Assembly (NCBI RefSeq): GCF_003008595.1
Contig: NZ_CP027669.1
Location: 1,364,001 to 1,428,000, forward strand
DNA length: 64,000 bases
Direction of reading: 5' to 3'
DNA from: Simplicispira suum
Lineage (GTDB): Bacteria > Pseudomonadota > Gammaproteobacteria > Burkholderiales > Burkholderiaceae_C
The notes beneath the pieces were generated by a model. It did not search any database. It was not told the origin of the DNA and saw nothing but the letters and a program-made list of their open reading frames with translations. Positions 1 to 12,825 of this stretch are shown piece after piece (the stretch's first letter is position 1; every line of letters begins with the position of its first letter). Position numbers and translations under genes: made by a program.

Positions 1-1
1 C

Positions 2-472
2 CGAAGGCATTTCGACGAGACCCAGACCATGGAACTGCGCCGCGCCCGGCGCAGCAGCCAGCGCCTGGCCCTGCTGGTTTGCGACATCGACAGCTTCAAG
101 GACTACAACGACCACTACGGCCACGCCATGGGCGACCGCTGCCTGAGCGCGGTGGCCCAGGCGCTCAAGACCCACCTGGTGCGCGCAGGCGACCTGGTGG
201 CGCGCATCGGCGGCGAAGAGTTTGGCGTCATCCTGCCCAACACCGACCGGCTGGGCGCCCAGTTGCTGGCCGAGCGCCTGGTGAAGGCCGTGGCCGACTG
301 CGGCATCGCGCACGCACACTCGCCCGCCGCGCGCGTGGTGACCATCAGTGTAGGCCTGGCCGTGCTCCACCCCGACAGCGACGACGATTTTGACGCCCTG
401 TTCCAGCGCGCAGACGCGGCGCTGTACCGCGCCAAAGCCGCCGGGCGCAACCAGGTGGCCGGGCTGGACTAG
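2..472 (+). CDS. GGDEF diguanylate cyclase, C-terminal part (cut by window edge)
   Basis: This is the C-terminal GGDEF domain of a diguanylate cyclase, which makes cyclic di-GMP from two GTP. The frame is open to the left edge, so the N-terminal sensor part lies outside the window. Visible marks in order are RRHFDE, DIDSFKDYND (Mg/GTP site), GHAMGD, an RAGD motif and, five residues later, the active-site GGEEF. RxxD at that spacing is the product-binding inhibitory I-site, so the enzyme is probably active and feedback-inhibited. It ends 154 bases before glcE, and a functional link to glcE is not evident. Confidence 0.85.
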   Translation, partial: RRHFDETQTMELRRARRSSQRLALLVCDIDSFKDYNDHYGHAMGDRCLSAVAQALKTHLVRAGDLVARIGGEEFGVILPNTDRLGAQLLAERLVKAVADCGIAHAHSPAARVVTISVGLAVLHPDSDDDFDALFQRADAALYRAKAAGRNQVAGLD

Positions 473-626
473 GGCCCAAGCCCCCGGCAAGGGCGCAGCG
501 CACCATGAAACGCCGGCCATAAAAGGCTGCTCATCCGGATAGGCACGGATGCGCAGCATCGCGCTCACGCCCTGCGTGCAGAAAATTCACGCGGCACCTG
601 CGGACACCGGCTTACCATCCTTGCCC

Positions 627-1733
627 ATGGACAGCATGCTCTCAACCTTCGCCGACCGCGTGCGCGCCGCCGCCGCCGACCAGACCCCTTTGCGCATCCG
701 TGGCGGGGGCAGCAAGGATTTTCTTGCCGGCGCAGACCCCGGCGGCGAGTGGCTTGATATGCGCCCGCTCGCCGGCATCGTCAGCTACGAGCCGAGCGAA
801 CTGGTGATCACCGCCCGCGCCGGCACACCGCTGGCCGAGCTGGAGGCGGCCCTCGCCGAGCAAAACCAGTGCCTGCCCTTCGAGCCGCCGCACTTTGGCC
901 CCGGCGCCACCGTGGGCGGCATGGTGGCGGCGGGGCTGTCGGGCCCGGCGCGCGCCAGCGTGGGCGCGGTGCGCGACTACATGCTGGGCGTGTCCATCAT
1001 CAACGGCCGGGGCGAACCGCTGATCTTTGGCGGCCAGGTGATGAAGAACGTCGCCGGCTACGACGTCTCCCGCCTGATGGCCGGCAGTTGGGGCGAACTC
1101 GGGGTCATCACCGGTGTCAGCCTCAAGGTCTTGCCGGTGGCGCTTGCCGAGGCCACGCTGGCATTTGAATGCGGCCAGGCCGAGGCGCTGGACCGCCTCA
1201 ATGCCTGGGGTGGCCAGCCGCTGCCGCTGAACGCCAGCTGCTGGGTCGAAGACCAGGGCTCGGGGCGCCTGTACCTGCGGCTGCGCGGCGCCGTGGCCGC
1301 CGTGGAAGCGGCCTGCCGCAGCATGGGCGGCGAGCGCCAGACCAGCGCCAGCGTACCCGCCGACTGGCAGGATTGCCGCGAGCAGCGCCTGCCCTGGTTT
1401 GCACAGCGCGCACCCCAGCTCGCGCTGTGGCGTTTGTCGCTGCCGCAGACGGCGCCGGTGCTGGCCCTGCCGCCTGGGGTTGCAGCGCCGCTCGTCGAAT
1501 GGCATGGCGCGCTGCGCTGGGTGCAGGCGGAAAGCCAGCACGGCGCAGCGCTGCAGGAACTGGCGCGCAGTGTGGGCGGAAGCGCTTCAGTATTTGTAGC
1601 TGCCGACGCAGATGCATCAAGCGCTGGAGGCACTTTTAGTCAAATTTCTCCGGCTTTGCAGAAGATCCACGCCCGGCTGCGCGCCGCATTCGACCCGGTT
1701 GGCATCTTCCAGCCCAGCCGGATCGGCAGGTAG
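627..1733 (+). CDS. glcE: Glycolate oxidase FAD-binding subunit GlcE
   Basis: GlcE is a flavin subunit of the membrane-associated glycolate oxidase (GlcDEF), which oxidises glycolate to glyoxylate. I start it at the ATG at 627, giving 368 residues, because RVRAAAADQTPLRIRGGG is where family members begin; an upstream in-frame ATG at 549 adds 26 residues that look non-coding. The PCMH-type FAD fold is shown by RGGGSK (about 25-30), GATVGGMVAAG (about 92) and KNVAGYDVSRLMAGSWGELG (about 140-160). Residues about 320-340 are translated from a copy of the dispersed hairpin repeat (bases 1588-1647), replacing the usual family sequence there. The glcD subunit is not in the window. Confidence 0.9.
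   Translation: MDSMLSTFADRVRAAAADQTPLRIRGGGSKDFLAGADPGGEWLDMRPLAGIVSYEPSELVITARAGTPLAELEAALAEQNQCLPFEPPHFGPGATVGGMVAAGLSGPARASVGAVRDYMLGVSIINGRGEPLIFGGQVMKNVAGYDVSRLMAGSWGELGVITGVSLKVLPVALAEATLAFECGQAEALDRLNAWGGQPLPLNASCWVEDQGSGRLYLRLRGAVAAVEAACRSMGGERQTSASVPADWQDCREQRLPWFAQRAPQLALWRLSLPQTAPVLALPPGVAAPLVEWHGALRWVQAESQHGAALQELARSVGGSASVFVAADADASSAGGTFSQISPALQKIHARLRAAFDPVGIFQPSRIGR
1588..1647 (+). repeat. Dispersed hairpin repeat, copy A (inside glcE)
   Basis: The sequence TTTGTAGCTGC, then CAAGCGCTGGAGGC, then ACTTTTAGTCAAATTT follows the order and spacing of the intergenic repeat seen at 18556, 48486 and 60965. It is diverged but has no stop in the glcE frame, so it is translated as part of GlcE. 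Confidence 0.6.
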
Positions 1734-1741
1734 GAAGCGCC

Positions 1742-2536
1742 GTGCGCCGCTTTCGCCATCTCACCGACCAGCACCGCACAGGCACGCAGAACCGGCGTCT
1801 GGGCCTGATGCTGGCTTTCAACGCGGGTTCGATCAACGCCGGAGGTTTTCTCTTGGTGGGGCTCTACACCTCGCACATGACGGGCTTTGTCTCCATGCTG
1901 GCCGACAACCTCGTGCTGGGCAACACCGTACTGATGCTGGGCGCAGTCGGCGCCTTGCTGGCTTTCATCAGCGGCGCCGCACTGACCGCCATTTTGGTCA
2001 ACTGGGCACGCCAGTACCGGCTGCACGGAAGCTACGCCCTGCCTCTTATCGTGCTTGCGCTGCTGATGCTGGTGTTCGGCCTCATTGGCGCCGTGACACT
2101 CGACTGGAAGACACCGTTTGCCGTGCCCGTCACGGTGTTGCTGCTGTCCTTCATGATGGGGCTGCAGAACGCCACGATCAGCAAGATGTCGTCCTCCGAA
2201 ATCCGGACCACCCACATGACGGGCATCGTCACCGACCTGGGCATGGAGCTGGGCAAGCTGCTGTACTGGAACCGCCGCGGCAGACCGGCGGAGCAGCAGG
2301 TACGCGCCAACCGCCAGCGCCTGGGCCTGTACGCGAGCCTGCTTGGCATGTTTCTGTTCGGCGGGATCGCCGGCGCCCTGTCCTTCAAATATGTGGGCTT
2401 CGTTTTCGTGGTGCCACTCGCACTGTTGCTGCTCACGCTGGCCCTGCCACCGCTGTGGATCGACCGCGCACGCCTGCGCCTGATGCTGCGGCGCAGCGAT
2501 CCGTCCGCCGCACCTCCCTCCCGCCACGACTCCTGA
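1742..2536 (+). CDS. YoaK family (DUF1275) membrane protein
   Basis: This is a 264-residue, highly hydrophobic protein with about six predicted membrane segments. The family signature near the N terminus reads NAGSINAGGFLLVG followed by SHMTGFVSMLADN, and a second HMTG lies further on (TTHMTGIVTDLG, about residue 157). The molecular function of the YoaK/DUF1275 family is not established, and a transport role is only inferred. The gene starts 8 bases after glcE and ends 21 bases before glcF, so it is almost certainly cotranscribed with them. Its position between two subunits of one enzyme is unusual and could mean a role in glycolate handling or a simple insertion into the operon. Confidence 0.85.
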   Translation: MRRFRHLTDQHRTGTQNRRLGLMLAFNAGSINAGGFLLVGLYTSHMTGFVSMLADNLVLGNTVLMLGAVGALLAFISGAALTAILVNWARQYRLHGSYALPLIVLALLMLVFGLIGAVTLDWKTPFAVPVTVLLLSFMMGLQNATISKMSSSEIRTTHMTGIVTDLGMELGKLLYWNRRGRPAEQQVRANRQRLGLYASLLGMFLFGGIAGALSFKYVGFVFVVPLALLLLTLALPPLWIDRARLRLMLRRSDPSAAPPSRHDS

Positions 2537-2557
2537 TGGCACTTTTCGCAAAGCACC

Positions 2558-3784
2558 ATGCAAACCCAGCTCGCTCCCGAATTCCAAGGCACGCCCGACG
2601 GCGCTGAGGCCGAAGCCATTCTGCGCAAATGCGTGCACTGCGGCTTTTGCTTGGCCACCTGCCCCACCTACCAGCTGCTGGGCGACGAGCTCGACAGCCC
2701 GCGCGGCCGCATCTACCTGATGAAGCAGGTGCTCGAAGGCGCCACGCCCACGCGCGCCACGCAGCTGCACCTGGACCGGTGCCTCACCTGCCGCAACTGC
2801 GAAACTACCTGCCCCAGCGGCGTGGAGTACGGCAAACTGGTGGACATCGGCCGCAAGATCGTCGACGACAAGGTGGCACGCCCCGCCATTGAGCGCGGCG
2901 TGCGCTGGGCGCTCAAGGAGGGCCTGCCCTCGCCGCTGTTCAGCCCGGCCATGAAGATGGGCCAGGCGGTACGCGGTCTTCTGCCGGAGAGCTTGCGGGC
3001 CAAGGTCCCGGCCAGGGAGAACCCCGGCGCGTGGCCCACGCGCGAACACGCCCGCAAGGTGCTGCTGCTGGCCGGCTGCGTGCAGCCAGCCATGATGCCC
3101 GGCATCAACAGCGCCACGGCGCGGGTGCTCGACGCCATCGGCATCCAGACCGTGGTGGCGCCCGACGCAGGCTGCTGCGGCGCCGTCAAGTTCCACTTGA
3201 ACGACCAGGACGGCGGCAAAGCCGAGATGCGCGCCAACATCGACGCCTGGTGGCCGCAGGTGCAGAGCGGCGCGGTCGAGGCCATCGTCATGAACGCCTC
3301 GGGCTGCGGCGTGACGGTGAAGGAATACGGCCACCACCTGCAGCACGACCCGCAATATGCCGACAAGGCCGCCCGCGTCAGCGCCCTGACGCGCGACCTC
3401 TCGGAACTGCTGCCCGAGATCGCGCCGGCGCTGCAAGGCAAGCTGCGCCGCGTGCCTCAGGGCGTGGTCGCCTTCCACCCGCCGTGCACGCTGCAGCACG
3501 GCCAGCAGCTGCGCGGCGGCGTCGAGCAGCACCTGCGCGCGCTGGGGTTTGATATTCGCCTGACGCTCTGCGAATCGCATTTGTGCTGCGGCTCGGCCGG
3601 CACCTATTCGGTCTTGCAGGCCGATCTATCGCACCAGTTGCTGGAGCGCAAGATCGGCCACCTCGCGGCCCTGGAGCCTGTCGTCATCACCTCGGCCAAC
3701 ATTGGCTGCATCACCCATTTGCAAAGCGGCACGGCGACGCCGGTGCGGCACTGGGTGCAGGTGCTGGATGAGGCGCTGGCGTAG
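2558..3784 (+). CDS. glcF: Glycolate oxidase iron-sulfur subunit GlcF
   Basis: GlcF is the iron-sulfur subunit of glycolate oxidase and passes electrons from the flavin subunits to the respiratory chain. Two ferredoxin-type [4Fe-4S] motifs are visible: CVHCGFCLATCP at residues 25-36 and CLTCRNCETTCP at 75-86. Two cysteine-rich CCG-type motifs follow, AGCCGAVKFHLN and SHLCCGSAGTYSVLQ, typical of GlcF and heterodisulfide-reductase-like proteins. The length of 408 residues is normal for the family. It lies in one transcription unit with glcE and the YoaK-type gene. Confidence 0.93.
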   Translation: MQTQLAPEFQGTPDGAEAEAILRKCVHCGFCLATCPTYQLLGDELDSPRGRIYLMKQVLEGATPTRATQLHLDRCLTCRNCETTCPSGVEYGKLVDIGRKIVDDKVARPAIERGVRWALKEGLPSPLFSPAMKMGQAVRGLLPESLRAKVPARENPGAWPTREHARKVLLLAGCVQPAMMPGINSATARVLDAIGIQTVVAPDAGCCGAVKFHLNDQDGGKAEMRANIDAWWPQVQSGAVEAIVMNASGCGVTVKEYGHHLQHDPQYADKAARVSALTRDLSELLPEIAPALQGKLRRVPQGVVAFHPPCTLQHGQQLRGGVEQHLRALGFDIRLTLCESHLCCGSAGTYSVLQADLSHQLLERKIGHLAALEPVVITSANIGCITHLQSGTATPVRHWVQVLDEALA

Positions 3785-3989
3785 AGGGCTCGCAGCGCGA
3801 CATTTCAAGCCAAATTGGCCTTCAGCGCTGGCTGCGCTTCAACGTGAGCTTCAGCCTGGATGAGCGGCTGTGGTGCTTCTTGTCCGAGCGCATTGAACAA
3901 GGTGCGCAGACAGCGCTGTAAGCGCCTGCGCCAGCCCATCGAAACGCGTACATTGGCGCTCACCCAATGTGACAGCACAAGGTAGCGCC

Positions 3990-4550
3990 ATGTTTTCTTC
4001 CCTTGGCTTGAGGTTCTTTCTGGGCGCGGCCCGCGTCAGCTCTTTGGTGGCGCTGCTGCTTGCGGCGCCCGGCGCCATCGCAGGCCAGCCTGCGCAACCC
4101 GGCGCCAGCTCGGAGCCCCGCAGCAACGCCTTCAACGATCCGTTTCTTCAGGTCACCGACGCCATCCCCGGCTGCCCGGTGCCCGAAGGCCCGCTCTACA
4201 CCGCAAAGGAAGTGCGTGAACTCGCCCATGTGCGCTCGCAGCACGGCGGCAGCTGCTACGGCGCGGGACGCTGCCGGCTGCCCAACTCCTATTTGTACGA
4301 CGCGGATATCGTCCCGCGCTTGCAGCTGTACTTGCGCCAGGACGGCCGTTTCAACGACACCAGCGTGTGGGTGCTGGGCCAGCGCCGCATCGTCACCCTC
4401 ATGGGCTGCGTGCAAAGCGCTTCCCAATCCGAGGCGATGGAGCACGCGGCCGCCCTGGTGGACGATGTGATGGGCGTCGTCAACCTCCTGTCCGTGGGCT
4501 CGGACCCACAAGCCGCCCGTTACCCGGTGGCAGCGTCGAAGCGGCCGTGA
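3990..4550 (+). CDS. Exported BON-domain-like protein
   Basis: This is a predicted periplasmic protein of 186 residues. I take the ATG at 3990 because it is followed at once by a signal peptide (GLRFFLGAARVSSLVALLLA, cleavage near AIAGQ); an ATG seven codons upstream is possible. The C-terminal half has the pattern of a BON domain: DADIVPRLQLYLRQDGRF, then a strand ending in TLMGCVQSASQSEAMEHAA, then DDVMGVVNLLSVG. BON domains bind membranes or other envelope components, but the exact job is unknown. Four cysteines in the middle (CPV, SCY, CRL and GCV) could form disulfides. No operon partner is evident. Confidence 0.7.
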   Translation: MFSSLGLRFFLGAARVSSLVALLLAAPGAIAGQPAQPGASSEPRSNAFNDPFLQVTDAIPGCPVPEGPLYTAKEVRELAHVRSQHGGSCYGAGRCRLPNSYLYDADIVPRLQLYLRQDGRFNDTSVWVLGQRRIVTLMGCVQSASQSEAMEHAAALVDDVMGVVNLLSVGSDPQAARYPVAASKRP

Positions 4551-4835
4551 GGCCTGCACGGGCCTTGGACACGGATCGCACGATGCCGCTTTCCGGGTTG
4601 GGTCGTTCCCGGCAGGCGGCGGAGCAAGTTGGGCCCATGCGGGCGCGCACGGCCCCAAGGCCCCGATCAAGCTTGCCTTATATCAATTCAGATACAAGCG
4701 CAGGCTCGTCCGTTATGAGCTTTGCAGGACAATGGGAGGCATTGCTCGCCCGAGGTATCTCAGCCCGGTTTGCGGGCCACAGGCCGGGTCTGCCCGGCTG
4801 CGACCACCGTTTCTTACTCTCCTCGCTATCCCACC

Positions 4836-5609
4836 ATGAGTGCTTTTCACGAAGAACGCGTGCTGTCGGTTCACCATTGGACCGACCGCCTATTCAGCTT
4901 TACCACTACGCGCGATCCCGCCCTGCGGTTCTCGAACGGGCATTTCACGATGATCGGGCTCAAGGTCAACGACAAGCCCTTGCTGCGCGCCTACAGCATC
5001 GTCAGCGCCAACTACGAAGAGCACCTCGAATTCCTCAGCATCAAGGTGCCCGACGGTCCACTGACCTCGCGCCTGCAGCACATCCAGGTGGGTGACAGCA
5101 TCATCGTGGGCAAGAAGCCCACAGGCACGCTGCTGATCGACTATCTGCTGCCCGCCAAGCGCCTGTACCTGTTTTCCACCGGCACGGGTCTCGCGCCATT
5201 CCTGAGCGTCATTCGCGACCCGGAAACCTACGAGCGTTTCGAGCAGGTCATCCTGGTGCACGGTGTGCGCGAAGTGGCCGAACTGGCATACCACGACTAC
5301 CTCACCCAAGAGCTTCCCGAGCACGAAATTCTGGGTGAGATGGTGAGCAAGCAGCTCAAGTATTACCCGACGGTGACGCGCGAGCCGTTTCGCAACCAGG
5401 GGCGCATTACCGAGCTGATCGAAACGGGCAAGCTCGCCGCCGACCTGGGCCTGCCGCAGCTCAACCCGCTGGAAGACCGCGCCATGCTGTGCGGCAGCCC
5501 CGAGATGCTGGCCTCGATCAAGGCGCTGCTGGAAAAGATGGATTTTGAAGAGGGCAATACCACGCGACCGGGCGACTTTGTCGTCGAGCGGGCCTTCGTG
5601 GAAAAGTAG
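4836..5609 (+). CDS. fpr: Ferredoxin-NADP(+) reductase
   Basis: This flavoprotein exchanges electrons between NADPH and ferredoxin or flavodoxin. The start at 4836 gives 257 residues beginning MSAFHEERVLSVHHWTD, the usual N terminus of proteobacterial Fpr; the frame is open further upstream but shows nothing family-like. RAYSIVSA at residues 51-58 is the FAD-binding RxYS motif, and STGTGLAPFLS near residue 112 is the NADP-binding loop. The protein ends FVVERAFVEK; a short C-terminal tail after the last helix is typical of the bacterial subclass. It stands alone, with 285 bases of non-coding DNA upstream. Confidence 0.93.
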   Translation: MSAFHEERVLSVHHWTDRLFSFTTTRDPALRFSNGHFTMIGLKVNDKPLLRAYSIVSANYEEHLEFLSIKVPDGPLTSRLQHIQVGDSIIVGKKPTGTLLIDYLLPAKRLYLFSTGTGLAPFLSVIRDPETYERFEQVILVHGVREVAELAYHDYLTQELPEHEILGEMVSKQLKYYPTVTREPFRNQGRITELIETGKLAADLGLPQLNPLEDRAMLCGSPEMLASIKALLEKMDFEEGNTTRPGDFVVERAFVEK

Positions 5610-5829
5610 CCGCTGGTTCACTCCCCGCGTACGCAACAGCCGCGTCTCCCTGCTTCGGTGGCAGGGCTCCCGGAAAGCCATGCCCCGGCGGGATATCTGG
5701 CGCGCAAGCACCCCCCTATACTCTTTCGGGACTTTGATCCGGAAGTGGCGCAGACGTGCTTTTCTGCCGAACAGCAAGATCAAAGGGAGAACCCACAGCC
5801 CCTTTCCATGACTCTGCGGGAGATCATTC

Positions 5830-6654
5830 GTGGACCGATTCCAATTCTGCGTATGGCTTCTGGGAGGATCGACACTTGCTGCATGGCCCGCGTCGCTGCT
5901 TGCGCAAGCGGCCACCAAGGGTTCTCAGCTGGACACGGCCTCAGCTGTGGACTTGGCAGGCCGCTTGCGCATGCTATCCCAGCGCATCACCAAGACCTAC
6001 CTGCAGGTCGGCCAATCCATTGCAACTGCGCAGGCTGCCCTTATTTTGCATGCATCGATCAAGCAGTTCGAGTCGCACCTGGGCACATTGCAGGCCTTCC
6101 AGCCTACCCCCGCAGTGCGCAGCGCCATGGCCCATCTCGCAACCCAGTGGAGATACTTCAAGGCGCAACTGGTGGCTCCCCCCAGTGAGCAAGGCGCCAA
6201 TATGCTCTACGACGCCAACGAGGCCCTGCAGCAGGCGGCGCACCGCAGCACCGTAGCCTATGAAAACGTGTCCACCGCGCCCCTCGACCATCTGATCGGC
6301 ATCGCCGGGCGCCAGCGCATGCTGACGCAGCGTATGGCAAAGTTTTATTTTTACCGTACGTGGGGACTCTACGATGCTCCCTCCAACATGGAGTTGTACC
6401 TCAGCCGGGCACACTTCACCGCCGTACTGCCCGCGATTGAGAACTCTCCCTTTGTCTCTGAACGGGTCAAGGCCCACGTAGCACAGGTGCGGCGTGTCTG
6501 GGAGCCCTATCAGCAGGTCCTTTTCGCCAGCCAGAATCCTGCGCAGATGCGCAACGAGGCCGAACGGGTGGCCGAGCTGAGCGAAGTCGTGCTTGTCACT
6601 ACCGATGAACTGGTGGCGTTGCTGCTGGCACAGGCACAGGGCATTGCACTGTAG
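5830..6654 (+). CDS. Exported PilJ-type sensor-domain protein
   Basis: This 274-residue protein has an N-terminal signal sequence and two copies of the type IV pili chemotaxis transducer N-terminal (PilJ-like) module. The modules are recognisable by LAGRLRMLSQRITKTY near residue 45 and IAGRQRMLTQRMAKFYF near residue 160. Such modules occur as the ligand-sensing part of NarX/PilJ-like receptors, but here no transmembrane, HAMP or signalling domain follows. It is therefore probably a free periplasmic sensor or binding protein. The start is a GTG at 5830 preceded by a GGGAG ribosome-binding site. The partner receptor is not adjacent. Confidence 0.75.
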   Translation: MDRFQFCVWLLGGSTLAAWPASLLAQAATKGSQLDTASAVDLAGRLRMLSQRITKTYLQVGQSIATAQAALILHASIKQFESHLGTLQAFQPTPAVRSAMAHLATQWRYFKAQLVAPPSEQGANMLYDANEALQQAAHRSTVAYENVSTAPLDHLIGIAGRQRMLTQRMAKFYFYRTWGLYDAPSNMELYLSRAHFTAVLPAIENSPFVSERVKAHVAQVRRVWEPYQQVLFASQNPAQMRNEAERVAELSEVVLVTTDELVALLLAQAQGIAL

Positions 6655-6867
6655 ATGCATGACTTCCGGTGCCTGCACGCCGCTGTGTACGGCGGCACCA
6701 CGGCCGCCCCACCTTAAAGAGAACGGGGCCGGAAGAGGCCCTGCAGAGCGGGCAGGAAAGCGCACATGGGAAGCCCACGCCAGCCACGCTGAAATGCTGC
6801 ATTTCGCCTATCGCTTCGCATCTCCATCAAGACGCGGAATGCCAAGCCTGTTGGCCTCGGAGCCTGT

Positions 6868-6894
6868 TCATGATCGCGCATTGCGCATGAACGG
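6868..6894. terminator. Possible hairpin between convergent genes
   Basis: GTTCATG and CATGAAC form a 7-bp stem with a smaller CGC/GCG stem inside. It lies between the stop of the PilJ-domain gene and the convergent YihY gene. There is no T-run, so termination is only a possibility. Confidence 0.3.
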
Positions 6895-6895
6895 A

Positions 6896-7828
6896 TCAGC
6901 CAGCGTCCGGCGCGTGCCGCGCCTCGCGCGACTCCTGCATCGCGCGGGCGCAGGCGGCGCCCAGCAGCAGCACGGCAGCGGAAAAGTAAATCCACATCAG
7001 CAGCGCCACCAGTGAGCCGGCCGCCCCGTACGCCGACACCACTGCCGCGCCCGACAAATAGGCCGAGAGCCCGTGGCGCCCGACGGTGAACAGCGCCGCT
7101 CCAATCAATCCACCCCACGCCAGGTAGCGCATGCGCGGCTTGGGGTTGACGCTGATGCGCATCAGGCCGATGAACAGCGCAGTGGCAAACAGGAACGACA
7201 CGATCTCGCTCATGGCGACCAGCAGCGGCTGCCAGGGCAGGTGCGTGCCCAGCCAGTTGGAGGCAATGGCCATGCCCGCCGACACCAGGAGCGAGATCAG
7301 CAGCAAGAACCCCATCGCCAGGATGTATGACAGGCCGCGCAGCCGCAGCGACGCCGTGACCCACCATGCTGGCCGGCTGCTCACCGGTGCGTCTGGCTCT
7401 TGCCAGAGCTTGCAGAAGGCCGTTTGAAGCTCAGCAAACACGCCTGTCGCGCCCCAGAGGAGCAGAACCAGGGCGATCGCTGAAGCCCACAAGCCCTGTG
7501 TTGGTTCGCGCGCGCTTGCCAGGGCTTCGCGCACCACCGAGGCCGTGCGTTCGCCGGTGAGCAAGCGAATCTGTTCCAGCAGGTTGGTTTCCACCAGCGA
7601 CCGGTCGATCCACCAGCCCAGCGCGGCCACGACCAGCACCAGCAAAGGCGCCAGGCTCAGCATGCCGTAGAAGGCCATGGCCGCGCTCATGCGCAGGCCG
7701 TCCGCACCCAGCCACATCTCGATGGCACGCAGCGGCCACCAGGTGCGGGGCGCGGGCGGGGCGCTGCGCGAAGCGGGTGATGCTGCGGGCGGCGCGGGCG
7801 GTACGGGTGGCGTCGGGGCTTGGCTCAT
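6896..7828 (-). CDS. YihY/BrkB family inner-membrane protein
   Basis: This is an integral membrane protein of about 310 residues with a proline- and alanine-rich N-terminal tail and about six membrane segments. The family features visible are AAMAFYGMLSLAPLLVLVVA at the first membrane segment, EQIRLLTGERTASVV, and WGATGVFAELQTAFCKLW. Former names (RNase BN, BrkB) are historical: the family is not an RNase and its function is unsettled. I choose the ATG at 7828; another lies six codons upstream. The gene is convergent with its left neighbour and separated from metH by about 110 bases. Confidence 0.85.
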   Translation of the reverse strand: MSQAPTPPVPPAPPAASPASRSAPPAPRTWWPLRAIEMWLGADGLRMSAAMAFYGMLSLAPLLVLVVAALGWWIDRSLVETNLLEQIRLLTGERTASVVREALASAREPTQGLWASAIALVLLLWGATGVFAELQTAFCKLWQEPDAPVSSRPAWWVTASLRLRGLSYILAMGFLLLISLLVSAGMAIASNWLGTHLPWQPLLVAMSEIVSFLFATALFIGLMRISVNPKPRMRYLAWGGLIGAALFTVGRHGLSAYLSGAAVVSAYGAAGSLVALLMWIYFSAAVLLLGAACARAMQESREARHAPDAG

Positions 7829-7886
7829 ACCAGCACTGTAGGGCACGGGGTGCGCCCGATCCGTCAGACGGGTCCCATGATTTAGC

Positions 7887-7940
7887 TATGTTTTCAATAG
7901 CTTAAGACGCTTTATGCATAAGCGCTAGAGCCCTATTTTC

Positions 7941-7951
<11 letters not shown>
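7887..7951 (+). repeat. Dispersed hairpin repeat, copy B (overlaps metH 3' end)
   Basis: CAATAGCTTAAGACGCTTT, then GCATAAGCGCTAGAGCCC, then TTACAAATTT matches the intergenic repeat family. The end of the repeat overlaps the last codons and stop of the minus-strand metH gene (stop at 7941-7943), so part of the MetH C terminus is repeat-encoded. Confidence 0.75.
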
Positions 7952-10715
<2,764 letters not shown>

Positions 10716-10759
10716 GGAACTCACCTGTGCTGCGCGCGTGGCGCGGGAAACCAAAAACA

Positions 10760-10833
10760 GGTGAGCGTCGTTGCGGGGGTGAACCAGTTCCAAGCCTGAC
10801 GACCGATGGGGGCCGCTGCAACGCTCCTTGGAA
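10760..10833 (-). promoter_or_regulatory. S-adenosylhomocysteine (SAH) riboswitch
   Basis: Read on the minus strand, the leader contains CCAAGGAGCGTTGCA, then CAGGCTTGGAA, then AACGACGCTCACC. This is the conserved order of the SAH riboswitch (ahcY-metH leader motif). CCAAG pairs with CTTGG as the basal stem, and GAGCGT pairs with ACGCTC as the pseudoknot. It ends 44 bases before the metH start. TCACCTGT at its 3' end can pair with ACAGGTGA, which holds the ribosome-binding site (plus-strand bases 10721-10728). SAH binding would therefore free the site, consistent with the known ON-switch behaviour of this class. Confidence 0.85.
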
Positions 10834-10876
10834 GCTTGGGATTTTAGGTCCGCGCAAATATCCAGGGGGAACAAGC

Positions 10877-11323
10877 TTATGCAGCCGACGCCGGCAGGCC
10901 AAACACCCGGTCAAAACACCAATTGAAGACGAAGGTGTAAACCAGAAAAAACAGCAACAGCCCAAGATCCATCAACAGCGCCTGCCACAGGCTCACGTCG
11001 AACCACCAGGCAAACAGCGGCACCAGGAACAGCACCAGCCCCCCTTCGAAGCCAACCGCATGCGCCACGCGCCGCGCCACGCTGCGCCCGCGCACGCTCT
11101 GGCGCGCCTCCCAGCGCTCGAACAAGGTGTTGAACACCAGGTTCCAGGCGACGGCAATGGCCGACGATGCCGCCGATATGACGGCGGAATGCACGGCGCC
11201 CTGGCCCGTGACGCTTGCCAGGCCCCAGGTGGCTACAGCGATGGCAATGATTTCGTAGACTGTGACATACACAACGCGGCGGCGCAGGCCGTGAAGGCCG
11301 GGAATCAAGGCATTAAAAGACAT
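10877..11323 (-). CDS. PACE family multidrug efflux transporter
   Basis: This is a small membrane protein of 148 residues with four predicted membrane segments, formed by two tandem transmembrane-pair (BTP) repeats. It fits the proteobacterial antimicrobial compound efflux (PACE, AceI-like) family, whose members export biocides such as chlorhexidine. The conserved glutamate of the first helix is visible in [11 protein letters not shown], and [15 protein letters not shown] closes the first repeat; NWCFDRVFG is the matching end of the second. The start at 11323 (MSFNAL) is preferred over upstream ATGs, which add a basic non-family tail. It stands alone, upstream of and divergent from gdhA. Confidence 0.85.
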   Translation of the reverse strand: MSFNALIPGLHGLRRRVVYVTVYEIIAIAVATWGLASVTGQGAVHSAVISAASSAIAVAWNLVFNTLFERWEARQSVRGRSVARRVAHAVGFEGGLVLFLVPLFAWWFDVSLWQALLMDLGLLLFFLVYTFVFNWCFDRVFGLPASAA

Positions 11324-11466
11324 GTGGCGATTCTTGCAGGCTTTCTTCTGGCCGCTGGAGTGCATCCTATGCATGGCGCGCATAAACTTGTAACGGCGCT
11401 GCCTTGGACAATGGCATGGGGCAGGCATATGCTTCTCGGCTCACACGATCCCACAAGGAAACCTTC

Positions 11467-12774
<1,308 letters not shown>

Positions 12775-12825
12775 AGCGGGACAACGCGGGAATTTGAATC
12801 TTTTTGCCCACTAGGGCAATAAGCA

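Noticed and set aside
3784..3921. Open stretch after glcF reading like RDISSQIGLQRWLRFNV
   Set aside because: It has no start codon or ribosome-binding site and no recognised family. It could be a decayed gene end but is too weak to call.
5610..5829. Possible cyclic di-GMP or other riboswitch before the PilJ-domain gene (GGGCTCCCGGAAAGCC)
   Set aside because: The conserved GEMM core bases and order are not present.
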